Origin: Cytophagaceae bacterium ABcell3
GTDB taxonomy: Bacteria; Bacteroidota; Bacteroidia; Cytophagales; Cytophagaceae
Assembly (NCBI GenBank): GCA_030913385.1
Contig: CP133159.1
Location: forward strand, 2,626,584-2,690,583
Reading direction: 5' to 3'
DNA: 64,000 bases
The notes under the pieces were generated by a model, which worked only from the letters and a program-made list of their open reading frames with translations, was not told where the DNA came from and did not search any database. Of this stretch, positions 8,177-16,341 are shown in pieces. Position 1 is the stretch's first letter; every line of letters starts with the position of its first letter. A program made the position numbers and the translations under genes.

Positions 8177-8614
8177 ATGCTTATGCTTTCTAAATCGTGT
8201 GAATATGGTATGCGGGCTGTTGTATATATAGCCCTCAACTCCTCAAAAGATCATAAAGTGGGTATTAAAGATATCGCAGAATCTTTGGAATTTCCGGCTC
8301 CTTTCCTTGCTAAGATACTTCAGTCCCTTGTAAAACATAAACTTATTGCGTCTACCAAAGGTCCCAATGGAGGTTTCTTTCTTGAGAAAAAACCCGAAAA
8401 AATTTCCATGTTGAACATTATGGAAGCAATAGATGGATTGGCATATTTTAAGGAATGTGGTATGGGTTTTAAAAAGTGCTCTGATAAAAGACCTTGTCCG
8501 TTACATGATTCTTTCAAAGTGTATAGGGATAATATAAAGCTGGCATTTTCAATGCGTACTTTAGATGTTATTATTAATGAAATTAATGATAACAAAGTTT
8601 TTATTCATAAATAG
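8177..8614 (+). CDS. Rrf2-family regulator, NsrR/IscR-like with three cysteines
   Basis: A winged-helix Rrf2 regulator of 145 residues: LSKSCEYGMRAVVYIAL at the N-terminus, recognition region EFPAPFLAKILQSL, wing STKGPNGGFFL. Cys94, Cys101 and Cys107, followed by PLHD, form the cluster-binding loop seen in NsrR and IscR (spacing CX6CX5C, slightly longer than NsrR). Such proteins sense NO or cluster status through a 2Fe-2S or 4Fe-4S centre and usually repress NO-detoxification genes. A second ATG at 8183 is an equally good start. It is the last gene of the RIC operon, so autoregulation is likely. A hairpin terminator follows. Confidence 0.88.
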   Translation: MLMLSKSCEYGMRAVVYIALNSSKDHKVGIKDIAESLEFPAPFLAKILQSLVKHKLIASTKGPNGGFFLEKKPEKISMLNIMEAIDGLAYFKECGMGFKKCSDKRPCPLHDSFKVYRDNIKLAFSMRTLDVIINEINDNKVFIHK

Positions 8615-8644
8615 GCAATAGTTATTCCTTGTTAATGTGATTTC

Positions 8645-8680
8645 ATCCTCTGGTAGATGCTAGAGGATTTTTTATTTTTA
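8645..8680 (+). terminator. terminator after the Rrf2 regulator
   Basis: ATCCTCT (8645-8651) pairs with AGAGGAT (8662-8668) and is followed at once by a T-rich run. It closes the RIC-to-Rrf2 operon. Confidence 0.7.
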
Positions 8681-8854
8681 GGACCTAGGGGTAAAGTAGC
8701 AAAAGTATACTTTGTCTAAATTAGTGATATACCCCTTTGTCAACAGATGCTTAATATCATTTTTCTAACTAAGCTACATCAGTTGAGCTGACCCGTGTTT
8801 TGCTGACCTTTATATCATAAACAAGCAGTCGTCAGACTTGAAAATATTTGATTT

Positions 8855-9097
8855 ATGATATACAACACAATTTTCTTATTCGGTATGCCTGGAATGGGCG
8901 AGCTACTTCTTATAGGGGTTATTTTATTTTTCTTTTTTGGTGCAAAAAAAATTCCTGAACTGATGAAGGGATTAGGGCAGGGGATTGGAGAGTTTAAAAA
9001 GGGTATGAGTGGTGAAGGTGAAGAAGATAAGGAAGTAGGTAAAATAGAGCAAGAAAGCACAAAGCATGCTGGTAGTGAAACCACCACCAATCATTAG
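8855..9097 (+). CDS. tatA: Sec-independent translocase subunit TatA
   Basis: The 80-residue protein has one N-terminal membrane helix (GMGELLLIGVILFFFFG). It is followed by the TatA/E hinge motif FGAKKIPELMKGLGQGIGEF, an amphipathic helix and a charged, disordered tail. TatA forms the pore of the twin-arginine pathway, which exports folded cofactor-containing proteins. No tatB or tatC is nearby. It sits after the RIC operon and before a porin and a MobA-like gene, so a role in exporting redox proteins is plausible. Confidence 0.92.
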   Translation: MIYNTIFLFGMPGMGELLLIGVILFFFFGAKKIPELMKGLGQGIGEFKKGMSGEGEEDKEVGKIEQESTKHAGSETTTNH

Positions 9098-9128
9098 CCT
9101 ATTTATTATAATTTAAACTTTCATTATC

Positions 9129-10505
9129 ATGAGACCCTCATTTTATCTAAGCATAACTATGGTTTTGCTTCTTCTGCTAACATATAATGCAGAAGCCCAA
9201 TTTGAATTTTCAGGACAATTAAGGACTCGTTCCGAATTGAGGCAAGGGCAGGGTACGCTACCTATAACAGGAGCTGACCCTGCTTTTTTTACGTCTCAGA
9301 GAACCAGGTTCAATGTCGGTTATAAAAAAGATAGGATTACTTTTTATACTAGCTTGCAAGATGTACGGGTTTGGGGACAGGATGTGTCCACTATCAATAG
9401 AAATACCATGGATTTTAACATGGGATTGATGTTGCACCAAGCTTACGCTGAAATCCAGTTGTCCGACACGTCTGCTTTTATTCAAAACGCCGCTTTTAAA
9501 ATTGGCCGGCAGGAGCTCGTTTATAATGACCACCGTTTGTTAGGTAATCTGGACTGGTTACAGCAAGGTAGAAGGCATGATATGCTCCTGTTTAAAACTC
9601 ATTTCCCAAAATGGTATTTGCATGCAGGTGTGGCCTATAACCAGAATAATGAAAGGAAACATGGGACGGTATATGCAGGTATTCCTGATCCTAGTTTAGG
9701 GTTTGTGCCTGGTTATCCTCCAGGTACAAATCAGATTGGGACTATGTATAAGTCAGCACAGTTTTTATATGTTAATCGCACCATTAAGCCTGGACAGGTG
9801 AACTTCCTCTTCTTTAAAGACGACTTTAACAGGTTTGAACGGGATGGGGGCGACCTTGTTTTTCAAGAAAATACCTGGAGTAGGATGACAACTGGTCTTA
9901 ACTCAGAAATGCGTTTTTTCAACAATGACTTGTATCTGAACGCTAGTGTATATGCACAAGGTGGCCGCGATATGTTAGGAAATAACCTCCGTGCCTGGAT
10001 GGCTTCGGTATATTCAAATTATAAGGTTGCCGGAGGATTAAGTATTGGGCCTGGGGTTGACATTCTTTCAGGTAATGATGGAGGGCAAACCTCAGGGGTA
10101 AACCGTGCCTTTGACCCTTTGTACGGTACGCCTCATAAGTTTTGGGGTTTAATGGACTACTTCTATGTGGCTGATCCATTTGCTCGGGTAGGTCTCAATG
10201 ACTTTTATTTCCGTACAAAATATCAATTCTCAGAAAAGTTTTTTGCTTTTGTAGATGTTCACGAGTTTCACTCTTATGGTAGAATTTTTGGGGCAGACGC
10301 CGAAGGAGGGCAAACAGAATATGGTAGGAGGTTAGGGACTGAGGTGGACTTAATCCTGAATTATCAGCTTATGCCTGGATTTAATATTGAAGGAGGATAC
10401 GCTATGTTCTTTGCCACTGAATCTTTAAAAGTTGTAAAGCCTCCTTTTACTGAAAGAAACAATATAGGCCACTGGGCATATCTTATGCTTAATGTAACCA
10501 TTTAA
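9129..10505 (+). CDS. alginate-export-family outer-membrane porin
   Basis: The 458-residue protein has a clear signal peptide (cleavage near NAEAQ at about 24). A long run of amphipathic strands follows, opening with FSGQLRTRSELRQGQG and ending with a terminal aromatic/hydrophobic strand YLMLNVTI. This matches the alginate_exp porin family, whose members form 18-strand channels. The substrate cannot be predicted, and in denitrifying Bacteroidota members of this family often lie near nitrogen-oxide genes, so an anion such as nitrite is possible. It begins 31 bases after tatA and precedes the MobA-like gene by 57 bases. Confidence 0.8.
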   Translation: MRPSFYLSITMVLLLLLTYNAEAQFEFSGQLRTRSELRQGQGTLPITGADPAFFTSQRTRFNVGYKKDRITFYTSLQDVRVWGQDVSTINRNTMDFNMGLMLHQAYAEIQLSDTSAFIQNAAFKIGRQELVYNDHRLLGNLDWLQQGRRHDMLLFKTHFPKWYLHAGVAYNQNNERKHGTVYAGIPDPSLGFVPGYPPGTNQIGTMYKSAQFLYVNRTIKPGQVNFLFFKDDFNRFERDGGDLVFQENTWSRMTTGLNSEMRFFNNDLYLNASVYAQGGRDMLGNNLRAWMASVYSNYKVAGGLSIGPGVDILSGNDGGQTSGVNRAFDPLYGTPHKFWGLMDYFYVADPFARVGLNDFYFRTKYQFSEKFFAFVDVHEFHSYGRIFGADAEGGQTEYGRRLGTEVDLILNYQLMPGFNIEGGYAMFFATESLKVVKPPFTERNNIGHWAYLMLNVTI

Positions 10506-10562
10506 CCTAAGTAATAGAATTTCTATTGCGTGGCAAAATATTTTAAATCAAAACCTGTTGTT

Positions 10563-11135
10563 ATGATCTCTAAAACCAAGGATAGGCAGACGGAGGCAGA
10601 TAACATCACTGCTTTTATATTGGCCGGTTATGATACGCTTAGCCCCGGAGCCTTTCCTAAAGGTTTGTTGAGGTCGCAGGGGAGAAGCTATATTGAGAAT
10701 ATTTCTGATAAGTTAAAAACCATTACATCGGAAATAAAGATCAGTGCAAACACTAACGATTACAACCATTTGGCTTTGCCAGTATACACAGATTTAGTTT
10801 CAGGGCTAGGTCCTTTAGGTGGAATCTATACAGCCCTTACTGTTTCCAGTACTTCTAGAAATTTGTTGGTGGCTTGTGATATCCCAATGGTTTCTTCTGA
10901 ATTTTTGAAACAGTTAACAATGTACAATGAATATGATTTGGTTTTGCCTCAGGTTAATGATAAATTATATCCTTTGTGTGCTTGCTATAATATTAGTAGT
11001 TTAAATAAAATTAACCACCTTATAAAAAGAGGCGAATCTCGTTTGAATAGCTTGGTGAATATTTTGAATTGTAAAGTAGTCAAAGCAGATTCGTTGAATC
11101 TTTTTGGAGGTGGTGATTATTTAATTAGTGCATAA
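10563..11135 (+). CDS. mobA: MobA-like molybdenum cofactor guanylyltransferase, degenerate P-loop
   Basis: MobA attaches GMP to molybdopterin using GTP. The 190-residue protein keeps the general order: an N-terminal nucleotide loop ILAGYDTLSPGAFPKG (about 19-34), SGLGPLGGIYTAL, VACDIPMVSSEFL with the metal-binding aspartate, and LYPLCACYN. The nucleotide loop departs from the usual GGxSxRMGxxK: the second glycine is tyrosine and the arginine is missing. The ATG at 10563 is preferred over an upstream GTG at 10530, whose extra residues are not family-like. No molybdoenzyme or other cofactor gene is in the window. It could be a weak or repurposed MobA. Confidence 0.7.
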   Translation: MISKTKDRQTEADNITAFILAGYDTLSPGAFPKGLLRSQGRSYIENISDKLKTITSEIKISANTNDYNHLALPVYTDLVSGLGPLGGIYTALTVSSTSRNLLVACDIPMVSSEFLKQLTMYNEYDLVLPQVNDKLYPLCACYNISSLNKINHLIKRGESRLNSLVNILNCKVVKADSLNLFGGGDYLISA

Positions 11136-11171
11136 ATGATAAATTTGAAGTAACACAAAACAAAAAATACA

Positions 11172-11633
11172 ATGCCGTTAAAAAGACATATAGCGCTTCA
11201 GGATTATTCTAGGGAACATCATTTAGGCTTGCTCTTGGGGTGGAAAATTTCTCAAGGAATAGCTAAAAAAGTGCCATCGGAAAGAATGGTAAATTACTGT
11301 CAAATTTTTTATGAATCATGCCTGTTGCCCCATATGAAGAATGAAGAGCATTTGATTCTGAATAAGTTTCCTTCAGAAGATCAAGATGTGAAAAAGATCA
11401 TTGAAGACCATAAAAGTTTACAAAAGCAGTTTGAAGGGTTAGGTAACTTGTCGCAGGGTGTAGAAGAGGCTTTGGTTCAATTAACTGATGATTTGGAGAA
11501 GCATATTCGTTTTGAGGAAAGAATATTTTTTACAAAAATACAAGATGAGTGTACAGAAGAGGAGCTTTATGCAATGAAGCCTGAGGTAGTTTCAGAGCAA
11601 ATGCCACAGCCAGAAGATGAGTTCTGGAAGTGA
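11172..11633 (+). CDS. hemerythrin HHE-domain protein
   Basis: A 153-residue four-helix bundle with putative di-iron ligands: SREHHLGL (about 14-21), LLPHMKNEEHLIL (about 52-64), EDHKSLQ and EKHIRFEERIFF (about 113-124). Stand-alone HHE proteins bind O2 or NO and may act as NO scavengers or sensors. It follows the MobA-like gene by 36 bases and ends in front of a strong terminator, so it is probably the last gene of the tatA-porin-mobA group. It lies directly upstream of nirK, supporting an NO-related role. Confidence 0.85.
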   Translation: MPLKRHIALQDYSREHHLGLLLGWKISQGIAKKVPSERMVNYCQIFYESCLLPHMKNEEHLILNKFPSEDQDVKKIIEDHKSLQKQFEGLGNLSQGVEEALVQLTDDLEKHIRFEERIFFTKIQDECTEEELYAMKPEVVSEQMPQPEDEFWK

Positions 11634-11695
11634 TAAAAATACTATTCTCTTAAAGCTGTCTGAGTAATCTAGGAATATTCTTATCTTTTTACTTT

Positions 11696-11750
11696 AAGCA
11701 TGTCTGTTTATATAATTTTAAAATTTTATAGATAGGCATGCTTTCTTTTT
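11696..11750 (+). terminator. terminator after the hemerythrin gene
   Basis: AAGCATGTCT (11696-11705) pairs with AGGCATGCTT (11734-11743), allowing one G-U pair, followed by TTCTTTTTT. The stem may extend through the AT-rich loop. Confidence 0.75.
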
Positions 11751-11796
11751 TGTCTTTGCTTTTTTAATATTTCCATGTATATGTAATGTGTTTTGG

Positions 11797-11808
11797 TGAT
11801 GAAAGTCA
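11797..11808. promoter_or_regulatory. FNR-type box variant upstream of nirK
   Basis: TGATgaaaGTCA, one base from the TGAT-N4-ATCA core, centred 149 bases before the nirK ATG. A poorer match at 11879-11890 is closer, so which one works is uncertain. Confidence 0.4.
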
Positions 11809-11951
11809 TTGTTTTATAATTTGGATTATTTGTTTTCTAAATAAAATGATAAAGTTAATTAGTATCACTTTTTTTAGATGATGCCTCTCATTTTTTATGA
11901 CTTGAAAAGGTGCTTACTTTGGATTAAATAAATATTTAAACCACTACAGAC

Positions 11952-13418
11952 ATGGACAGAAAAATATTAACCCGTGCTCTTGCAAAAGTGCTTGCAGTAG
12001 CACTTATAGGAGGGCTGATCTCCTGTAATTCGAAACCAAATGCTCAGGTGAAAGAAGGAAAGTCTTCCGCACCTAAAGAGCTTCCAACCATTCAAGCTCA
12101 GTTAACGGCTCCGCCACATGTGCCTCCTCCAATTACCCGGGATCATCCGGCAAAAGTTGTAGTAGAGCTGGAAGTGACGGAAGAAGTAATGGAGATGGCT
12201 GATGGTGTTGAATACACTTTCTGGACGTACGGTGGATCCGTTCCAGGCAGCTTTATCCGGATCAGGCAGAATGACGAAGTAGAGTTTCATTTAATGAACC
12301 ATCCTGACAGCAAAAACCCGCATAATATTGACTTGCACGCGGTGACTGGACCAGGTGGTGGTGCTTCTTCTTCATTTACAGCTCCTGGGCATAAAACAGT
12401 CTTTAATTTTAAAGCATTGAACCCTGGTCTTTATGTATACCACTGTGCGACTGCTCCTGTGGGTATGCACATTGCCAATGGTATGTATGGGCTTATTTTG
12501 GTAGAGCCAGAAGGTGGTCTGCCTCCTGTTGATAAAGAATACTATGTCATGCAGGGTGACTTTTATACAAAAGGTGAATTTGGCGAAGAAGGGCTTCAGC
12601 CGTTTGATATGCAAAAAGCTTTGGATGAAAGACCTTCTTACGTAGTATTCAATGGATCTGTTGGAGCACTTACCGGAGACAATGCCATTACAGCTAAGGT
12701 AGGTGAAACAGTAAGATTGTTTGTTGGTAACGGAGGTCCTAATCTGGTGTCTTCATTCCACGTAATTGGTGAAATATTTGACAAGGTTTATCCTGAAGGA
12801 GGCTTTAACATCAATACCGATGTTCAAACTACTCTAATTCCAGCGGGTGGATCGGCTATTACTGAGTTTAAAGTTGATGTTCCTGGAACATATATCCTAG
12901 TAGACCACTCTATCTTTAGAACCTTTAATAAAGGTGCCTTGGGTATGTTAAAAGTGGAAGGGCCTGAAGACTTAACTATATATTCTGGACTGGTTTCAGA
13001 AGGTATTTATCAACCAGAAGGTTCTTCTGTACAAGAAATGCCTTCTAAAGGAGAGAACAAGCCTCGTGTAGCTACCAATAAGGCTGAGAGAATGGAGCTT
13101 GGAAGAAAAGTTTATGCTTCGAACTGTCAAGCATGTCACCAATCAGAAGGACAAGGTATCAAAGGGGCTTTCCCTCCACTTGCTAAATCTGATTACTTAA
13201 ATGCTGATATAGATAGGGCCATTGGTGTCATTGCACATGGTTTGGAAGGACAGATTAAGGTTAATGGTGAGATATATAACAGTACCATGCCGGCCATTAA
13301 AATCTCTGATGAGGAAATTGCCAACGTAATGACCTATATCCTTAATAACTGGGATAATAAAGGTGGCGAGGTGACCCCTGAAAGGGTGAAAAAAGCAAAA
13401 GCTGCTTATAAACACTAA
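11952..13418 (+). CDS. nirK: copper nitrite reductase (AniA/NirK type) with fused C-terminal cytochrome c, lipoprotein
   Basis: NirK reduces nitrite to NO in the periplasm. The 488 residues comprise a lipoprotein signal (LISC, Cys25), two cupredoxin domains (about 60-340) and a class I cytochrome c (about 375-475). Type 1 copper ligands are His124, Cys165, His173 and Met178; type 2 ligands are His129, His164 and His270; Asp127 and His319 are the catalytic pair. The [16 protein letters not shown] segment is of the AniA type. The heme site is CQACH (392-396), with Met446 as the likely axial ligand. The fused cytochrome would feed electrons straight to the copper site. It heads an operon with the SUMF1-fold protein and SCO1. 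Confidence 0.96.
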   Translation: MDRKILTRALAKVLAVALIGGLISCNSKPNAQVKEGKSSAPKELPTIQAQLTAPPHVPPPITRDHPAKVVVELEVTEEVMEMADGVEYTFWTYGGSVPGSFIRIRQNDEVEFHLMNHPDSKNPHNIDLHAVTGPGGGASSSFTAPGHKTVFNFKALNPGLYVYHCATAPVGMHIANGMYGLILVEPEGGLPPVDKEYYVMQGDFYTKGEFGEEGLQPFDMQKALDERPSYVVFNGSVGALTGDNAITAKVGETVRLFVGNGGPNLVSSFHVIGEIFDKVYPEGGFNINTDVQTTLIPAGGSAITEFKVDVPGTYILVDHSIFRTFNKGALGMLKVEGPEDLTIYSGLVSEGIYQPEGSSVQEMPSKGENKPRVATNKAERMELGRKVYASNCQACHQSEGQGIKGAFPPLAKSDYLNADIDRAIGVIAHGLEGQIKVNGEIYNSTMPAIKISDEEIANVMTYILNNWDNKGGEVTPERVKKAKAAYKH

Positions 13419-13443
13419 TTGATACATTTTAAATAACCTGACT

Positions 13444-14238
13444 ATGCTACGGATAACTTTCATATGCATATTAATCCTTACAACTTTTCATCTTCGGTTG
13501 TTTGCACAGGTTAACCCTTCCCCTGACATGGTTTTTGTCGGGGGAGGAACCTTTGTGCCACTTTATGGAAGTGATTCCGTTCCGGTAAAAGTTGAGGATT
13601 TTTACTTAGATGCTTTTCCTGTCACCAATGCACAGTTTGAAGCTTTTGTAAAGGAAAATCCTGTTTGGAAAAAAAGCCAAGTTAAGAGGGTTTTTGCTAA
13701 TGAAAGTTATCTGAAGCATTGGTCTTCAGATACACTATCTGAAAAAGAACGTGAAATGTTAGATGACCGTCCAGTGGTCAATGTTTCCTGGTTTGCCGCA
13801 AAGGCTTATTGTGAATGTCAAGGAAAGTCTCTCCCTTCTACTACCGAATGGGAATATGCCGCTTTGGCGAGTGAAACAAAGGCAAATGCAGCACGCGACA
13901 AAGAATTCTATCAGCGGATTTTAGACTGGTACAGTAAACCAAACCCTAAGGTATTGCCGCCTGTTACAGATGGTTTTAAAAACTACTATGGTGCACATGG
14001 TATGATAGGCCTTATTTGGGAGTGGACTAGTGATTTTAATTCCGCTTTGCTCCAAGGTGAGTCCAGGGCCAACGAAGATCTTGACAGACAATTGTTTTGT
14101 GGGGCAGGGTCTAGTGGTTCATCTGATGTTTCTAATTATGTAGCTTATATGAGATATGCCTTCCGTTCTAGTCTTAAAGCCAAATACTCTGTATCTAATC
14201 TTGGTTTTAGGTGTGCGTCAGGTGTACCTGTAAATTAA
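13444..14238 (+). CDS. sulfatase-modifying-factor (SUMF1/FGE)-fold exported protein linked to nirK
   Basis: The 264-residue protein has a signal peptide (to about FAQ, residue 22). It has the FGE-type fold markers MVFVGGGTFVPL, VKVEDFYLDAFPVTNAQF, PVVNVSWFAAKAYCECQGKSLPS, TEWEYAAL, GLIWEWTSDF and a C-terminal NLGFRCA. True formylglycine-generating enzymes carry two active-site cysteines just before that end. Here the equivalent stretch is YVAYMRYAFRSS without them, so oxidase activity of the FGE type is unlikely. Its position 25 bases after nirK and before SCO1 suggests a periplasmic role in copper or nitrite reductase maturation, but that is inference. Confidence 0.8.
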   Translation: MLRITFICILILTTFHLRLFAQVNPSPDMVFVGGGTFVPLYGSDSVPVKVEDFYLDAFPVTNAQFEAFVKENPVWKKSQVKRVFANESYLKHWSSDTLSEKEREMLDDRPVVNVSWFAAKAYCECQGKSLPSTTEWEYAALASETKANAARDKEFYQRILDWYSKPNPKVLPPVTDGFKNYYGAHGMIGLIWEWTSDFNSALLQGESRANEDLDRQLFCGAGSSGSSDVSNYVAYMRYAFRSSLKAKYSVSNLGFRCASGVPVN

Positions 14239-14257
14239 CCCATAAACACCTGTAGGT

Positions 14258-14872
14258 ATGAAAACTAATATAATAACATGCTTGACCATTCTGCTTGTGT
14301 TTTTTTCATGTAGCAAAAAAAACAGTTCCTCTTGTTGTTCAAAATCAGAGGGCGCCGATGCAGAAGTGAGCTTTTCTGAAGATATATCAGAACTGTCTCT
14401 TTATAACCTTGAATCGGAGTGGGTAACTCAAGATGACCAGATTTTACATTTGGAAGATTTGAAAGGCAAGGCCCAAATAATGGTGATGATTTATACCAAG
14501 TGTGCTTATGCTTGCCCTAGGCTCATTGCTGACTTAAAAAGGGTAGAAGAAGAAATTCAAGATATCTCTTCGTCAGACCTTGGTATTGTACTTGTTTCCA
14601 TGGATCCTGAAAATGACACACCTGCACAAATGACTGAATATTCTAAAAGGAATAAGTTGAGTGACAGATATATGTTGATTACATCGACAGAACATAACAT
14701 ACTTGAGCTTTCTCACTTGCTCAATGTGAAGTTTAAGAAAGAAGGGGATGATTATGCACACTCAAATATATTGACCCTTTTGGATGCTCAGGGAGAAATT
14801 GTCTTTCAGCAGGAAGGACTTGGAGAAGATATTACTAAGCTTGTGTCTCATATAAGAAAACTATCCTTATGA
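14258..14872 (+). CDS. SCO1/SenC family copper chaperone lipoprotein
   Basis: SCO proteins carry copper to oxidase or related cuproenzymes through a thioredoxin fold. The 204-residue product has a lipobox (FFSC, Cys18), a short Ser/Cys-rich linker and the SCO signature TKCAYACP (Cys82-X3-Cys86), with the third ligand His168 in DYAHSNIL. Length is normal. It is 19 bases downstream of the SUMF1-fold gene and ends the nirK operon at a shared terminator. Delivery of copper to NirK is the natural reading, though delivery to a cytochrome oxidase is also possible. Confidence 0.92.
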   Translation: MKTNIITCLTILLVFFSCSKKNSSSCCSKSEGADAEVSFSEDISELSLYNLESEWVTQDDQILHLEDLKGKAQIMVMIYTKCAYACPRLIADLKRVEEEIQDISSSDLGIVLVSMDPENDTPAQMTEYSKRNKLSDRYMLITSTEHNILELSHLLNVKFKKEGDDYAHSNILTLLDAQGEIVFQQEGLGEDITKLVSHIRKLSL

Positions 14873-14896
14873 AAGGGTGCATATTTATAGAAATAA

Positions 14897-14937
14897 AAAG
14901 CCCGGAAAACTTTACATGTTGCCGGGCTTTATTTTTA
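14897..14937. terminator. bidirectional terminator between nirK operon and lipid operon
   Basis: AAAGCCCGG (14897-14905) pairs with CCGGGCTTT (14922-14930) and is followed by TATTTTTAT on plus. The A-rich left flank gives a T-tract on minus, so it can serve both converging operons. Confidence 0.8.
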
Positions 14938-14949
14938 TGATGTGTACTT

Positions 14950-15408
14950 TTATTCAAAGTAAAAGTTGAACTCTTCCAAAGCAGTGCGTAGTCTTCTAAG
15001 TTCATGTGATGCATGTTGGATGTCTTGAGCTGAAGAAAGTTCTTGAGTGCTTTTTATAAAAGGTGCTAGCCATTTATGCAGTTCTTCATGTGCTTGCCCT
15101 TCCATGCTACACTCTTTTGTAAGCTCATCTATGTTCTTATCTATATTTTGAGACAACAGTGCGTAATCTTCTTCTGACCTCCCCTCAAAGTTGCGAATGT
15201 CTTCTTTTATGAGATTTATATGCGTCATCATATGGTCAGGTATTTTCCATTTTTTGTCGCCATTTAAGTTGATGACATCATTATCTTTGGAATCGTCTTG
15301 TTGTGCAACATTGGCATTGCCCTGACGAGTGTTTTGTGGCTTTTCAAAATTATAACATGCTGTAGCCAAAAACATTGAGCCAACAATAAGAAGATTTTTA
15401 CTTATCAT
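14950..15408 (-). CDS. helical lipoprotein of unknown function
   Basis: The 152-residue product has a classic lipobox (FLATAC, Cys18), a polar Asn/Asp-rich linker and a mostly helical C-terminal half. That half contains CSMEGQAHEELHKW near 105-118, a Cys/Met/His cluster that could bind heme or metal. I do not recognise a named family. It overlaps the preceding SDR gene by 11 bases, so it is translated from the same message as the last gene of the hydroxylase/GNAT-SDR operon. A partner role at the membrane is possible but unproven. Confidence 0.65.
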   Translation of the reverse strand: MISKNLLIVGSMFLATACYNFEKPQNTRQGNANVAQQDDSKDNDVINLNGDKKWKIPDHMMTHINLIKEDIRNFEGRSEEDYALLSQNIDKNIDELTKECSMEGQAHEELHKWLAPFIKSTQELSSAQDIQHASHELRRLRTALEEFNFYFE

Positions 15409-16324
15409 AGTTATTTCGGGTATTTAATTTCATTCTTTGTTGCCGTAAAGCAGGACGCCGTTCAAGGTTATCCTTTAAAAGATTGATGCTGTTTGAAACT
15501 TTGTTTTCTTTTAAAGGTTCTTCGAACTTTTTAGGTTCTTTGTTACGTGCAAATAGATCGCGTGTGACAAAAAGAATAATGAAGTGAGGGACTACCTTGG
15601 AAATAAAAGCCAGTATCTTATTGAGAAATCCTGGAACAATTACTCCTTTTTTGTTGAACATGCCTTCTATGGCTGTTTGTGCAAGTTTCTCTGGAGTAGT
15701 CATAAAGTACTTCGCTTTTTGTGTACTGCCAATCCTTTCTTTTACACCTTCATTAGTAACAACCGGTCCTGGACATATGCAGCTTACATGAATGCCGTCA
15801 CCTTTCACTTCTTCTTTTAAAGACCTTGAAAAGTTAAGGACAAATGATTTGGAAGCTGCATAGGCGGCTTTGTATGGCAATGGAAAAAATGATGCCAAAC
15901 TTCCAACATTTAGCAAATATCCTTTGTTTTTTTTCAATTTCAAATCTTTGATGTATAAACGGCTAAGTGTTGCCAATGAGTTCATGTTCAGACTCAATAA
16001 TTTGTTGAAAAAAGTCGGATCTATATCCCATAGTTCACCTTGGTATCCTACACCGGCATTGTTTACCCAAACATGTATGCTCAGGTTCAGGGCTGATACT
16101 GATTTATAAAAACTATGCACATTGGCAATGTCCGAAAGGTCTGTTTCAAATAGAATTGTTTCTATTCTATATCTTTTTTCTATCGTTTTTGCAGTTTCCT
16201 CTAAACCAGATGCAGGCAAAGCTACCAGTATAAGGTTGTACGAACGTGCTGCAAGCTCCATTGCCATAGCTTTGCCTATTCCTTGACTTGCACCTGTTAT
16301 AACCGCATATTTCTGTTCTGTCAT
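15398..16324 (-). CDS. short-chain dehydrogenase/reductase
   Basis: A classical SDR of 308 residues (core about 250): cofactor motif TGASQGIG (residues 10-17), NNAGVG (about 89-94), a catalytic Ser in NVGSLAS, and YAASK with the catalytic Tyr/Lys. The C-terminal 60 residues add a hydrophobic stretch (ILAFISKVVPHFIILF) that could hold it to the membrane, then a basic tail. Such membrane-linked SDRs often reduce keto groups on lipid intermediates. It sits 17 bases after the hydroxylase/GNAT fusion gene. Reduction of a 3-keto lipid base is a reasonable guess given that neighbour. Confidence 0.85.
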   Translation of the reverse strand: MTEQKYAVITGASQGIGKAMAMELAARSYNLILVALPASGLEETAKTIEKRYRIETILFETDLSDIANVHSFYKSVSALNLSIHVWVNNAGVGYQGELWDIDPTFFNKLLSLNMNSLATLSRLYIKDLKLKKNKGYLLNVGSLASFFPLPYKAAYAASKSFVLNFSRSLKEEVKGDGIHVSCICPGPVVTNEGVKERIGSTQKAKYFMTTPEKLAQTAIEGMFNKKGVIVPGFLNKILAFISKVVPHFIILFVTRDLFARNKEPKKFEEPLKENKVSNSINLLKDNLERRPALRQQRMKLNTRNNYDK

Positions 16325-16341
16325 TCTTTTTCAATCTAGTT

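Larger units (their letters stand above)
11634..11951. other. intergenic region upstream of nirK
   Basis: 318 bases. It contains the terminator at 11696-11750, an FNR-box variant at 11797-11808, and a weaker TGATgcctCTCA at 11879-11890, whose centre is 67 bases before the nirK ATG. No gene seen. Confidence 0.6.

Noticed and set aside
10530-10562. GTG start for the MobA-like protein
   Set aside because: The ATG at 10563 gives a normal N-terminus; the added residues show no conserved pattern.
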